From QHVT01 sp036389275 (GTDB lineage Bacteria; Acidobacteriota; Thermoanaerobaculia; Gp7-AA8), in NCBI GenBank assembly GCA_036389275.1, contig DASVQE010000107.1, forward strand, positions 129,432-193,431: 64,000 nucleotides of DNA, written 5' to 3'. Shown piece after piece: positions 1-8,362 of this stretch; the stretch's first letter is position 1, and each line of letters opens with the position of its first letter. The notes beneath the pieces are model-generated. The model was not told the origin of the DNA and ran no database searches. It saw only the letters and a list, made by a program, of their open reading frames with translations. Made by a program: the position numbers and the translations under genes.

Positions 1-622
1 AGCGCGCCAGGGCGATGGCGGCGTTGTAGCGGACGTCGGCGATCGGATCGTTCAGGGCGCCTTCGAGCGGCGCGACCGCGCGCGCGTCGCCGATCTCGCC
101 CAACGCGTACGCCGCCGCTTTGCGCACGTCGTGCTCGTCGCGCGCGAACGCGCCGAGCAGCGGCGGCACCGCGGCGGGATCGCGCAGGCGGCCGAGGGCC
201 AGCGCGGCGTAGATGCGCGTCTCCGGATCTTCGTCGCTCAAGGCTTCGACCAGCAGCGAGGTGGCGCGCCGGTCGCCGAGATTGCCGAGGACCATGCTCA
301 GGTAGCGGCGGATGCGCGGATCGTCGTGCTTTGCGTCGCGATAGGCGACGATCACGTCGTCGACCAGGTGCGGATACTTCTTCGCCTCACCGGCGTTGAT
401 GAGCTGCGAGAGCTGATAGGCGGCCTGCCATCGTTCCCGACGTCCGCCACTCCGCACTTCATTCAGATAATCGGGGATGGTCTGCTCGTCGGAGGCGAGC
501 TTGCCGAAGAGAAAGAAGATGCCGACGGCGATGGCCACGATCCCGAGCGGGAAGATGACGAACTGGAAGAGGATGGTGCGCGGAGACTCTTTCGGGACGT
601 CCGTCATCGGCCCGTGCGTCAT
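1..622 (-). CDS. Membrane-anchored HEAT-repeat protein (C-terminus beyond window)
   Basis: The reading frame is open at the left edge, so about 207 N-terminal residues are visible. An N-terminal hydrophobic segment (about residues 22-42) predicts a membrane anchor. From about residue 75 onward there are PBS-type HEAT repeats of about 31 residues with the Asp-x-x-x-Arg-x-x-Ala-Ala-x-Ala-Leu pattern, which normally form an alpha-solenoid protein-interaction surface. The ATG at 622 overlaps the TGA of the upstream ferredoxin as ATGA, so the two are probably translationally coupled; an in-frame ATG at 607 is the alternative. The pairing with a multi-cluster ferredoxin suggests a scaffold for a redox complex at the membrane, but this is inference. 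Confidence 0.8.
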   Translation of the reverse strand, partial: MTHGPMTDVPKESPRTILFQFVIFPLGIVAIAVGIFFLFGKLASDEQTIPDYLNEVRSGGRRERWQAAYQLSQLINAGEAKKYPHLVDDVIVAYRDAKHDDPRIRRYLSMVLGNLGDRRATSLLVEALSDEDPETRIYAALALGRLRDPAAVPPLLGAFARDEHDVRKAAAYALGEIGDARAVAPLEGALNDPIADVRYNAAIALAR

Positions 623-1092
623 CGACCGGTGCCGAGCACCACGAAATCAGGCAGGTACGTCTTGAGCTGCGTCGGCGCTTCCGGCACGACGATGGCGTCC
701 TTGTCGCACACGCTCTCGCAGAGGCGGCAGGCCACGCATTTGTTCTTCTCGACGAAGGCGATCTTGTAGTGATTGGCCAGCGTCTCGTCGTCCGCGTCGA
801 TCATGCGGATGCACTCGAACGGGCAGATGTCGACGCAGAACTCGCATCCCGTGCAGAGGTCCTTGATGACCTCTGCCTTCGGGATGTCCTTCGGCTTGAT
901 GCGGTTGATGATGTCGCCGTGCTGGTTCTGGATGGCGTCGACCGGGCAGTAGATGCCGCAGACCGAGCAGTCGATGCAGCGCTCCGGATGGATGTAATAC
1001 TGCCCTTTGCTCTCGCCCCAGATCGTGTTGGTCGGGCACTTGATCTCGCAGACCGAGCAGCCGATGCATTTGTCAGTGATGAAGTGGGGCAT
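619..1092 (-). CDS. Ferredoxin-type protein with four [4Fe-4S] motifs
   Basis: The 157-residue protein has four CxxCxxCxxxC motifs: Cys9/12/15/19, Cys39/42/45/49, Cys80/83/86/90 and Cys119/122/125/129. The first three end in CysPro. This is a two-times-duplicated bacterial ferredoxin fold predicted to carry four [4Fe-4S] clusters and relay electrons. No signal peptide is visible, so it should be cytoplasmic or attached to a membrane partner. A candidate -10 (TACACT, 1105-1110) lies 12 nt upstream of the ATG. Its stop overlaps the start of the membrane-anchored HEAT protein, which suggests that they work together. The redox partner is not identifiable here. Confidence 0.9.
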   Translation of the reverse strand: MPHFITDKCIGCSVCEIKCPTNTIWGESKGQYYIHPERCIDCSVCGIYCPVDAIQNQHGDIINRIKPKDIPKAEVIKDLCTGCEFCVDICPFECIRMIDADDETLANHYKIAFVEKNKCVACRLCESVCDKDAIVVPEAPTQLKTYLPDFVVLGTGR

Positions 1093-1133
1093 GGTTTGGG
1101 CGCCAGTGTACCGTAACGGTCAAGGCAGCCAAC

Positions 1134-2411
1134 TCATTGCACGCGGGCAATGAAAGCGCGGCCGTTGCTGTAGAGCACGCGTACGCGGCTCCGGTCGGCG
1201 CGAGCGAGCTCGGGCGCGCGGCGCTCGGCGATCCAGAGGAACGGCCCGCGCGGAAACGGCTCCGGCGCGACGCGCGCGCGCCAGCCCGGGTGCCTCGCCT
1301 GCTCGCGCGGCCACGCTTCGACGCGCCGCTCGCCCAGTTGCGAGACGGCCTCGAGGTAGAGGTAGCCGGTGGCGACGACGCGCTCGTGCGGCGACGCGCG
1401 TTGCGCGAGCACGGTCGCCGCGGCGCGATAGTCGTCGAGCGGACGCTGCGCGTGATCGGCCGCGCCGCGCGCGAGCACGAACGCGCCGCAGAGCGCCAGC
1501 GCGGCGGTGAGCGCGACGCGCGCATTGCGCGGCCAGCGCTCGAGCGAGGTCGCCAGCCAGAGCACGAGCGGCACCGCGAGCACCGACTCGAAACGCATCG
1601 GGACGTAGACGGTGCGCCCGGCCAGGGCGAAGGCGATCGCGAGCAGCAGCGGCACGAGGACCATCGGGAGAAAGGAGCGCGAGCGCGCGCCGGCCGCGAG
1701 CACCAGCACGGCCGAGGCGAGGACCAGCGCCAGCGGCGCCGGCGCGAAGAGTGCCTCCGCATAACGTCCGACAAAGGCGAGACTCTCCAACGCCGCGAAT
1801 GGCTGCGTCGGCACAAGCCAGCCCATCGCCTCCGACGGCTGCCGCGCCGCCAGCCAGAGCCCCGGCCCGAAGGCGACCACACTCGCCGCGAATGCGATCG
1901 CAGCCTTGCGCCGCGGTCTCGCCAGCAGCACCAGCGGCAGAAAGAGCGCGCCGTACCAATGGGTGTACGCGGCGGCGACGAAGGCGATCGCAGCGATGCT
2001 CACGCGCTGCTCGTGGACGGCGACGCATCCGATCGCGACCAGCAGCGCGCAGAGCGCGTACGCGCGCGCATCGACGGCGAAGAGCGCCGCCGGCGGATAC
2101 ACCGCCAGCAGCAGCGCCGCGTTCGCGCGCGCATCGCCGAGCGACTGGCGCGTGGCGATCAGCGCGAACGCGCCGAGCGCGCAGAAGAGCGAGAGCACGC
2201 GCAGCGCGTAGACGTTCGGGATGCGCGCCAGCAGGTAGTAGAGCGGCGGGCCGGAGTCGAAAGTCAAGGTGTTGACGATCTCGCCGAACGGCCTGCGCGC
2301 CAGCCAGACCGTGAAGAGCTCGTCGAAGAAAGGCTCGCGCACGACCAGCAGCACGAGACGGACGAGGAGGAAGGCAGCGGCGGCGGCGAGAAGCGCGCCG
2401 CGCCGCGACAT
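1134..2411 (-). CDS. GT-C type membrane glycosyltransferase (GT39/GT83-like)
   Basis: This 425-residue polytopic protein has about 10 hydrophobic helices and a C-terminal soluble tail of about 110 residues. An Asp-Glu pair at residues 30-31, just after the first transmembrane helix (context Pro-Phe-Phe-Asp-Glu-Leu-Phe), matches the first extracytoplasmic loop of GT-C enzymes that use polyprenyl-phosphate sugars, such as PMT and ArnT relatives. The start codon overlaps the stop of the upstream receiver gene by one base (TGATG), so it is probably co-translated with the chemosensory block. The acceptor is unknown. A role in glycosylating a pilus, exported protein or lipid would be speculation. 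Confidence 0.7.
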   Translation of the reverse strand: MSRRGALLAAAAAFLLVRLVLLVVREPFFDELFTVWLARRPFGEIVNTLTFDSGPPLYYLLARIPNVYALRVLSLFCALGAFALIATRQSLGDARANAALLLAVYPPAALFAVDARAYALCALLVAIGCVAVHEQRVSIAAIAFVAAAYTHWYGALFLPLVLLARPRRKAAIAFAASVVAFGPGLWLAARQPSEAMGWLVPTQPFAALESLAFVGRYAEALFAPAPLALVLASAVLVLAAGARSRSFLPMVLVPLLLAIAFALAGRTVYVPMRFESVLAVPLVLWLATSLERWPRNARVALTAALALCGAFVLARGAADHAQRPLDDYRAAATVLAQRASPHERVVATGYLYLEAVSQLGERRVEAWPREQARHPGWRARVAPEPFPRGPFLWIAERRAPELARADRSRVRVLYSNGRAFIARVQ

Positions 2412-2794
2412 CAGACGCTCAGCAGTTCCGAGATGGTCTTGATCAGGTGCGACGACTGGATCGGCTTGCTGATGTAGGCGTTCGCGCCGAGGGCCAGGCC
2501 GCGCTCGCGATCCTCCTCGGCACCCTCGGTGGTGATGATGATGATCGGGATGTTCTTGAGCTGCGCGTTCTGCCGCACCAGCGAGACCAGCTTCAGCCCG
2601 TCCATCACCGGCATGTTGATGTCGGTGAGGATCAGGTCGATCTTCTCCGGGCCGGAGAGCTTCTTGAGCGCGTCGACGCCGTCGACGGCCTCGATGATGC
2701 GCGCGTTCTTGAATCGCTTCAGTGAGAACGAGATCAACTGACGCATGGTCGGCGAGTCCTCGACGACCAGAAAGTTCGCGTTTTCCATCCCCAC
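2411..2794 (-). CDS. CheY-like single-domain response regulator
   Basis: This is a 127-residue stand-alone receiver domain. The acidic pocket is at Glu12-Asp13, the phosphoacceptor is Asp58 (context TDINMP), the switch Thr is at 88/89 and the conserved Lys is at 110 followed by Pro. All phosphorylation residues are present, so it should be a functional CheA or kinase target. The GTG at 2794 is used, with the GAGGA in AGGAAGAGGACG as ribosome binding site; an in-frame ATG two codons later is possible. It is the second CheY-like protein of the cluster and lies directly downstream of the GAF protein. Confidence 0.9.
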   Translation of the reverse strand: MGMENANFLVVEDSPTMRQLISFSLKRFKNARIIEAVDGVDALKKLSGPEKIDLILTDINMPVMDGLKLVSLVRQNAQLKNIPIIIITTEGAEEDRERGLALGANAYISKPIQSSHLIKTISELLSV

Positions 2795-2809
2795 CGGTTC
2801 GTCCTCTTC

Positions 2810-3619
2810 CTAGCTCGTGGTCGTGAGCAGATCGAGGAAGCTCTGGATCGTGTTCAGCTTGCGCTCGGACTGCGAATAGAGTTTCGACGAGAAGATGGCC
2901 GTGGCCGCGTGCGCGGCGAGCAGCGAGAAGAGCTCGTAGTCGACGGCCGAGAACGAGTCCTTCTGCTGGAGGAGCTTGTAGATGACGATCAGGCCGATCA
3001 CATGCTCCTTGATCTTCAGCGGCACCGCCGCCAGCGGCCGCTCGATCGAGATCGCGCCCGCGTCGGTGGCCTGGTTGATGTAGTAGCTCTCGCCGGTGCG
3101 CGCCACCGTGCCGAGGATGCCTTCGCCGAGGCGCGTGGAAATGTCCTCGAGGCCCGGCATCACGTCTTCGCCTTCGTAGGCGATGGCTTTCAGCTCGTTG
3201 GTCTTCTCGTCGAGCAGCAGGATCGCGAACGACTCCGCGCCGACGAGGTTGATGATGATTTCCTGGACGATCTGAATGACTTCGCGGAAGTCGAGGGTCG
3301 AGTGCAACTGGTAGCTCGCCACGTAGAGGTTGGCGAGGTTGTTGTTCTGCTCTTCGATCTCGATGTAGCGGTTGGCGAAGTCCTTGTTCTCTTCCTCGAC
3401 TTCACGGAAGCGCTGCTGGATGCGGCGGTTCTCCTCGGTGAGGTGCGAGATCTGCTCGCGCAGGCGCGAGACTTCGTCGGTGGAAACGCCCGACGTGTCG
3501 GTCTCGAGCGCGGCCACGCGGTAGCGCAGGCGCTGGTTTTCCCGCAGCAGTTGCTCGGTGAATTCCTTCCCCTTGTTGAACAGCTCGAGGAACTTTTCCG
3601 CTTTTTGTTCTTCGCTCAT
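2810..3619 (-). CDS. Coiled-coil GAF domain protein
   Basis: The 269-residue protein begins at the ATG at 3619; the longer upstream open frame runs into cheB and has non-native composition. Residues about 10-100 are rich in Glu, Arg, Gln and Asn heptads and predict a long coiled coil. Residues about 105-250 form a GAF domain, which binds small ligands or mediates dimerisation in signalling proteins. There is no kinase, cyclase or DNA-binding output domain, so it is a sensor or adaptor. Its position between cheB and a CheY-like gene makes it a candidate cytoplasmic input replacing a chemoreceptor, which is inference. An extended -10 lies at 3647-3655. Confidence 0.8.
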   Translation of the reverse strand: MSEEQKAEKFLELFNKGKEFTEQLLRENQRLRYRVAALETDTSGVSTDEVSRLREQISHLTEENRRIQQRFREVEEENKDFANRYIEIEEQNNNLANLYVASYQLHSTLDFREVIQIVQEIIINLVGAESFAILLLDEKTNELKAIAYEGEDVMPGLEDISTRLGEGILGTVARTGESYYINQATDAGAISIERPLAAVPLKIKEHVIGLIVIYKLLQQKDSFSAVDYELFSLLAAHAATAIFSSKLYSQSERKLNTIQSFLDLLTTTS

Positions 3620-3646
3620 CGATCTGACCGGCCCCGAAGTCGCGTG

Positions 3647-3655
3647 AATGTAGCA
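3647..3655 (-). promoter_or_regulatory. Candidate extended -10 for the GAF protein gene
   Basis: Read on the minus strand this is TGCTACATT, fitting the TGnTAnnnT extended -10 pattern, and would give a leader of about 20 nt before the ATG at 3619. It overlaps the last codons and stop codon of cheB. No convincing -35 is visible. Confidence 0.35.
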
Positions 3656-3662
3656 CGCGCTG

Positions 3663-4721
3663 TCATCCGAGACAAAGCCGCCGGATGGCGTTCGGAATGG
3701 CGCCGAGCGGCAGCACTTCGTCGACCGCGCCGGTCTTGATGGCCTCGGACGGCATGCCGAAGATGATGGCGCTCTCGGCCGACTCGGCGATGGTCTTGCC
3801 GCCGCGCTCGTGCAGCTCGCGCATGGCCGCCGCGCCGTCATCGCCCATGCCCGTCATGATCACCGCGACGATGCGCTCGCGGCAGGCGTCGCTGGCGGTG
3901 CGGAAGAGACGATCCACCGACGGCGCGTAGAGATCGCTCGAGCCCGCGGGAAAGACGCGGAGCTGCAAGCCTTCAGCGATGCGGCGCACTTCGCTCTGCA
4001 TGCCGCCCGGCGCGATGTAGACGAAGCCGGGAACGAGCATCTCGCCGTCGCGGCCTTCGCGCACTTCGAACGGCGTGAGCTTGTTCACGCGCTCGGCGAA
4101 GAGCCGGGTGAAGGTCGGCGGCATGTGCTGCGCCACGACGAACGGCACCGGCAGCAACGGCAGCGACTGAAAGAGGTGCTGCAGCGCGGGCGGTCCGCCG
4201 GTGGAACAGCCGACGGCGACGAGCTCGATGCCTTTCGGACAGCTCTCGATCGCGGGCGGCGCGGCGGCGACTTCCGCCTCTTCTTCCTGCACGCGGCGGC
4301 GGAGGTTCTCCATGCGCAGCTCGCCGACCTGCAGCACTTTCGCGACGAGGTCGCGCTGGATCTCCTCGAGCCGCGGCGAAACGCGGCCGCCCGGTTTGGC
4401 GATGAAGTCGAGCGCGCCGAGCTCGAGGGCTTTGAAGACGCTGCGATCGCTGGCGCGCGACGAGACGGCGATGACGGCGGTCGGGAGGTTGACCATCAGC
4501 CAGCGCAGGAAGGCGAAGCCGTCCATGATCGGCATCTCGAGGTCGAGCGTGACGACGTCGGGACGATGCTTCATGGCCTGCTTGATGCCGTCCTCGCCGT
4601 TGACGGCCGTGCCGACCACGCGAATGCGCGGCTCGGTCTCGAGCATCCGCGTGAGCGTCACGCGGTTGTACGCCGAGTCATCGATGACCAGCGCGCGAAT
4701 GGGAGGAGAAGCGGACGACAC
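3663..4721 (-). CDS. cheB: Chemotaxis protein-glutamate methylesterase CheB
   Basis: The 352-residue protein has the full CheB architecture. An N-terminal receiver carries Asp14-Asp15, phosphoacceptor Asp60 and Lys109. A charged linker follows at about residues 115-160. The methylesterase/deamidase domain contains the catalytic triad Ser173 (GCSTGG), His199 (QHMPP) and Asp295 (GMGDDG). It removes methyl groups from receptor glutamates when phosphorylated by CheA. Its presence with CheR implies methylatable receptors elsewhere in the genome, because none is encoded nearby. GTG at 4721 is the likely start; a TAGAAT hexamer ends 9 nt upstream. Confidence 0.95.
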   Translation of the reverse strand: MSSASPPIRALVIDDSAYNRVTLTRMLETEPRIRVVGTAVNGEDGIKQAMKHRPDVVTLDLEMPIMDGFAFLRWLMVNLPTAVIAVSSRASDRSVFKALELGALDFIAKPGGRVSPRLEEIQRDLVAKVLQVGELRMENLRRRVQEEEAEVAAAPPAIESCPKGIELVAVGCSTGGPPALQHLFQSLPLLPVPFVVAQHMPPTFTRLFAERVNKLTPFEVREGRDGEMLVPGFVYIAPGGMQSEVRRIAEGLQLRVFPAGSSDLYAPSVDRLFRTASDACRERIVAVIMTGMGDDGAAAMRELHERGGKTIAESAESAIIFGMPSEAIKTGAVDEVLPLGAIPNAIRRLCLG

Positions 4722-4730
4722 GCGCAGCGG

Positions 4731-4736
4731 ATTCTA
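4731..4736 (-). promoter_or_regulatory. Candidate -10 element for cheB
   Basis: TAGAAT on the minus strand (5 of 6 matches to TATAAT) lies 9 nt before the GTG start, predicting a leader of only about 3 nt. No clear -35 hexamer is seen in this GC-rich context. Confidence 0.4.
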
Positions 4737-4754
4737 TCCGCGAACGCGCCGCCG

Positions 4755-5216
4755 CTACTCTTCGACGAGCCGCAGCTCGGTGAAGCTCACCTCGCCGGAG
4801 TGACGACCCTGCGGCGCGAAGAAGACCAGAAGCGTCCGATGGCCGGAGCTCAGCACTTCGTCCGCGGCGTCGTCGATCGGAAAACGCGCCTCGAAGCGGC
4901 CGTCGGCAGCGACGTGGTCGAACGCGAGCGTGCCGGAGCTGCGCGTGGCGCGCGAGAGCTTGACGTCGTACACGATGCCCGGCTGCTTCTTCACGATGCC
5001 GTCGACGACCATCACCAGCCGCCGCTTCGGATCGCGCGCCACGTCCTGCACCTGCCTGGCCAGGTCGCCGCCGAGCGGAAACGCGATGATGACCGGCACG
5101 TTCTCCAGCTGCCGGTGCTTGACGCGCCTGACCAGCGTCTGCGGCGCCCGCGGCGGCGGCGCCGCCGCCTTTTTCGCGGCAAGCAGGTGGACGGCGAGGA
5201 AAAGTGTGGCGTACAT
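4755..5216 (-). CDS. Small exported protein, possible KFDV-like (tyrosinase C-terminal) fold
   Basis: The 153-residue protein starts with a short hydrophobic segment and an Ala/Pro/Lys-rich stretch that could be a signal or anchor. The body alternates beta-strand-like segments. The order IVYDVKL, then SGTLAFDHV, then LLVFFAP, then a terminal GEVSFTELRLV resembles by eye the KFDV/DUF_B2219 domain that follows the catalytic domain of plant polyphenol oxidases. That resemblance is tentative and no catalytic domain is present. It sits between cheR and cheB with gaps of about 30-55 bases, so it is probably co-transcribed, but no chemosensory role can be read from it. Confidence 0.55.
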   Translation of the reverse strand: MYATLFLAVHLLAAKKAAAPPPRAPQTLVRRVKHRQLENVPVIIAFPLGGDLARQVQDVARDPKRRLVMVVDGIVKKQPGIVYDVKLSRATRSSGTLAFDHVAADGRFEARFPIDDAADEVLSSGHRTLLVFFAPQGRHSGEVSFTELRLVEE

Positions 5217-5271
5217 GCTCCTGCGCGAACGGACGCGCGGCCCGGACCATTCCGCGCGTCAGCGTGCGCCC

Positions 5272-6123
5272 CTACTTCTGGTACACCATGTCGTGCTTGA
5301 GGTGGCGGAGCTTGAACTGGGTCGAGAGCGAGATCAGCGACTCGGAGTGGCCGAGGAGGAGGTAGCCGCCGTCGACTAATCGGTTGTAGAAATTCGTTAC
5401 TACAATCTTCTTCGATAAATCGTCGAAATAAATGATGACGTTGCGGCAGAAGACGACGTCGAGGTGGCCGAGGAGCGAGACCCGGCCTTCGTCGTAGAGA
5501 TTGAGGCGGCCGAAGGAGATGCGGTTGCGGATCTCGTCGCGCACGCGCCAGGAGCCGTCGGGCTCGCGCGTGAAGTACTTCTCGCGCAGCTCCGGCGTGG
5601 TGGCCCGGAAGGCGTTCTCGCGGTACTGCCCGCGGCGGGCCTTGGCCAGCACCTGCTGGTTGATGTCGCTGGCGAAAATCTCGAAGGTGGCCTGCTCGTA
5701 CCAGCCCGCTTCCTGCAGCAGCATCGCCAGCGAGTAAGGCTCCTCGCCCGACGAACAGCCGGCGCTCCAGATCCTCACCTTCTTCACCGTCTTGCGCGAC
5801 AGCACGTCGGGGATGATCTCTTCGGTGAAGGCCTGCAACTGCGCCGGCTCGCGGAAAAAGTAGGTCTCGTTCGTGGTGACGAGATCGAAGATCTGATCGA
5901 ACTCCGCGTCGGCGCGCGGATCGTACTGGAGGAAGTAAAAGTACTTCTGGAACGAGTCGAAGTTCAGCTCGCGCGCGCGCGGCGAGAGCCGCTTCTGCAG
6001 CAGGTACTTCGACGAGTCGCTGAACCACATGCCGGAGCGTTTGTAGATCTGCTCCCGCAGCAGCCGGAAGACGTCGTCCGGCAGCTCCATGTGGTGGTTC
6101 AGCGAGAGGTTGAAAGTGGACAT
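5272..6123 (-). CDS. cheR: Chemotaxis protein methyltransferase CheR
   Basis: The 283-residue protein has the helical N-terminal CheR domain and the SAM-binding methyltransferase domain. Diagnostic motifs are TTNETYFFRE (residues 83-92), the SAM loop AGCSSGEEPYS (121-131), ASDIN and the late CRNVIIYFD segment. It would methylate glutamates of chemoreceptors using S-adenosylmethionine. There is no C-terminal TPR extension and no obvious pentapeptide-tether adaptation. It begins 10 bases after the stop of the HEAT-repeat gene and is in the same transcription direction as CheA, CheW and CheB. Confidence 0.96.
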   Translation of the reverse strand: MSTFNLSLNHHMELPDDVFRLLREQIYKRSGMWFSDSSKYLLQKRLSPRARELNFDSFQKYFYFLQYDPRADAEFDQIFDLVTTNETYFFREPAQLQAFTEEIIPDVLSRKTVKKVRIWSAGCSSGEEPYSLAMLLQEAGWYEQATFEIFASDINQQVLAKARRGQYRENAFRATTPELREKYFTREPDGSWRVRDEIRNRISFGRLNLYDEGRVSLLGHLDVVFCRNVIIYFDDLSKKIVVTNFYNRLVDGGYLLLGHSESLISLSTQFKLRHLKHDMVYQK

Positions 6124-6133
6124 GGGACGCGGT

Positions 6134-8362
6134 TCAGTCGCCGCTGCGCTTCATCGCCTGCAGGATCGCGGCGATCACCACTTCTCGCCTGCTGTCCGCC
6201 GTCCGCCACGCCTCTTCCAGCAGGTCGCGATACAGCTCCTTGTGCCGGACGAACGCTTCCGACACGTCGTCGAGGACGGCCGGGTTCTCCAGCGCCTTGA
6301 ACAGATACGGGAACGACGAGCGGTCCGCCACCCGGTCGAGCGCCAGCACCGCCGACTGCTGCACGTACGTATCGGAATCCTCGAGCGCGCGATGCAGCAG
6401 CGGCAGCGCGTTGCGCTCGCCGCGCGCGCCGAGCGCCGCGGCGGCGGCGGCGCGCAGGCGCCAGTCTTCGCTCGAGAGCGCGGCGCCGAGGCGCTCGAAG
6501 ACGTCATCACCCGGAACGCGCGCCAGCGCCAGCATGGCCGCGCGCTGGATCTCCGGATCGGCTTCGTCGAGGCAGCGGAAGAGGACCTCCTTCACGCGCG
6601 CGTCTTCCGACTTTCCGAGCGCCTCGATCACGGCGATGCGCACCGGCGGCGGGTCGTGCATGAGATGCCGCATCAGCGGCTCGACGGAATCGGGATGGCG
6701 ATACTCGCCGAGCGCTTGCGCGGCGGCGGTGCGGATCCAGATGTCGTGATCGTCGAGCGCGCTGATGAGCGGCTCGAGGCCGGTCTCGGGGCGCAGCCGC
6801 ACCACCGCGTTGATGGCCGCGAGCCGCACCGCCGTCGACTCGTCGGCGAGCGAGAGCACGAGTTGATCGGCGAAGCGGTCCTCGCCGAACTTGCCCATGA
6901 GCGAGACCGCTTTCTGCCGGATCACCGGATCGCTGTCTTTCGACGCGAGCAGCAGACCGTCGTGATAGCCCTCGCCCTGCACGTTGACGTACACCGAGAG
7001 CGAGTTGAGCTTGATCGGGATCGATGTCGACTGCAGCAGTCTCCGGATTTTCGTAAGGACGTCGTTCTTGCTTTCCGGAAAGGCGGAGACGAGCGCGGAG
7101 ATCGCATTGACCGCCGCCTGTTGCGAGGCGACGTCGGGGTCGTCGAGCTTGGCCAGCAGGTAGTCGAGCGAGGCGGGATCGGGAATCTCGCCGAGGGTCT
7201 CGATGGCGAGACGCCGCACGGCCGGATTGTCGTGATCGAGGAAGTGCAGGATGCTGGGGATGGTCTCCCGACCGCCGATCACGTTGACGACGCGCAGCAG
7301 CAGCGAGACCACTTCGTCCTCGTCGGCGTTCTGCAGCGCCTCGACGATGGCCGGCACCGCCGCCGGTCCGAAATCGATCAGCGCCTGCGCGGCGGTCTCG
7401 GCGGTGTCGGGATGATCGAGATGCGCGAGCAGCACCGGCAGCGCGCGCTCGTCGCCCGACCAGCCGAGGAACTTGAGGATGAAGGCCTTCACCTCGCGCT
7501 TCGGCGTGGTGTGCAGATGCTCGATCAGCGGCGCGATCTTCTCGGCCGGGAATGACTCGCGGAAGCGGCTCTGCACGAGCTGCCGCTCGGCCTGTTCCAC
7601 GATGCGCGGCTTGCTGGCCTCGGCGATGCGCACGAGCGCGCGCAGCGCGGTGAGGTTGAGCTTCTCCTCGTCGGCGATGATGCGCAGCAGGAAGTTGACG
7701 GTGCCGACGTCGGCGATCTTGCCGACCGCTTCGAGCACCGGCTTGCGCAGCGATTTCTCGGCGTAGAGCGGCAGGATGGACGGCAGCGCGGCGCGGTCGC
7801 CGATCTCGCCGAGGGCTTCGACGACGTGGAACTTGAGCCAGAGATCCTCGCGCTGGGCCAGGGCGCGCATCAGGTGCGGCAGCGCGGTGGCGTCGCGGAA
7901 CTTGCCGAGCGACGAGACGATCGACGAGGCGACGTTGACGTCGTCTTCCTTGTCGAGCAGCTCGACGAGGACGGCGAAGCCTTCGTCGCTGCGGAGATCG
8001 CCGATGAGGTTCACCAGCGAGAGCCGCACGTCGACGTCTTCTTCGCTCCGCAGTCGCGACACGATCGGCTCGATGGCCGGCGCGCCGATGCGGATCAGCG
8101 CCTCGGTGGCGGAGTTGCGTTTGCCGGCGTTCTCCGGATCGGCCAGCGCGTCGAGCAGTCCGCGCACGATGTCGGGACGTGCGTCGCGCACCAGGCCGTC
8201 GACGATGGTCTTGCGCACGCGCCAGTCCTTGTCGCCGAGGAGCTCGAACATGAGCGGCAGGTTCCGCTCGTCGGCCGAATGCGCGACGAGGAAGGCCGCC
8301 TTCTGCCGCGCGTCGGGATCGGCGGAACGGGCCTGTTCGATGATCTGCGGATCGGCGGTCAT
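6134..8362 (-). CDS. Large HEAT-repeat protein in the chemosensory operon
   Basis: All 742 residues consist of about 22-24 PBS-type HEAT repeats of about 31 residues, with the recurring Asp-x-x-x-Arg-x-x-Ala-x-x-Ala-Leu-Gly pattern. There is no signal peptide, membrane segment or catalytic motif. Such alpha-solenoids serve as scaffolds that bind protein partners. Its ATG overlaps the TGA of the upstream zinc-ribbon protein (ATGA at 8359-8362), showing translational coupling. The conserved-looking placement between CheW and CheR suggests that it organises the chemosensory array or links it to an output; this is inference. Confidence 0.85.
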   Translation of the reverse strand: MTADPQIIEQARSADPDARQKAAFLVAHSADERNLPLMFELLGDKDWRVRKTIVDGLVRDARPDIVRGLLDALADPENAGKRNSATEALIRIGAPAIEPIVSRLRSEEDVDVRLSLVNLIGDLRSDEGFAVLVELLDKEDDVNVASSIVSSLGKFRDATALPHLMRALAQREDLWLKFHVVEALGEIGDRAALPSILPLYAEKSLRKPVLEAVGKIADVGTVNFLLRIIADEEKLNLTALRALVRIAEASKPRIVEQAERQLVQSRFRESFPAEKIAPLIEHLHTTPKREVKAFILKFLGWSGDERALPVLLAHLDHPDTAETAAQALIDFGPAAVPAIVEALQNADEDEVVSLLLRVVNVIGGRETIPSILHFLDHDNPAVRRLAIETLGEIPDPASLDYLLAKLDDPDVASQQAAVNAISALVSAFPESKNDVLTKIRRLLQSTSIPIKLNSLSVYVNVQGEGYHDGLLLASKDSDPVIRQKAVSLMGKFGEDRFADQLVLSLADESTAVRLAAINAVVRLRPETGLEPLISALDDHDIWIRTAAAQALGEYRHPDSVEPLMRHLMHDPPPVRIAVIEALGKSEDARVKEVLFRCLDEADPEIQRAAMLALARVPGDDVFERLGAALSSEDWRLRAAAAAALGARGERNALPLLHRALEDSDTYVQQSAVLALDRVADRSSFPYLFKALENPAVLDDVSEAFVRHKELYRDLLEEAWRTADSRREVVIAAILQAMKRSGD

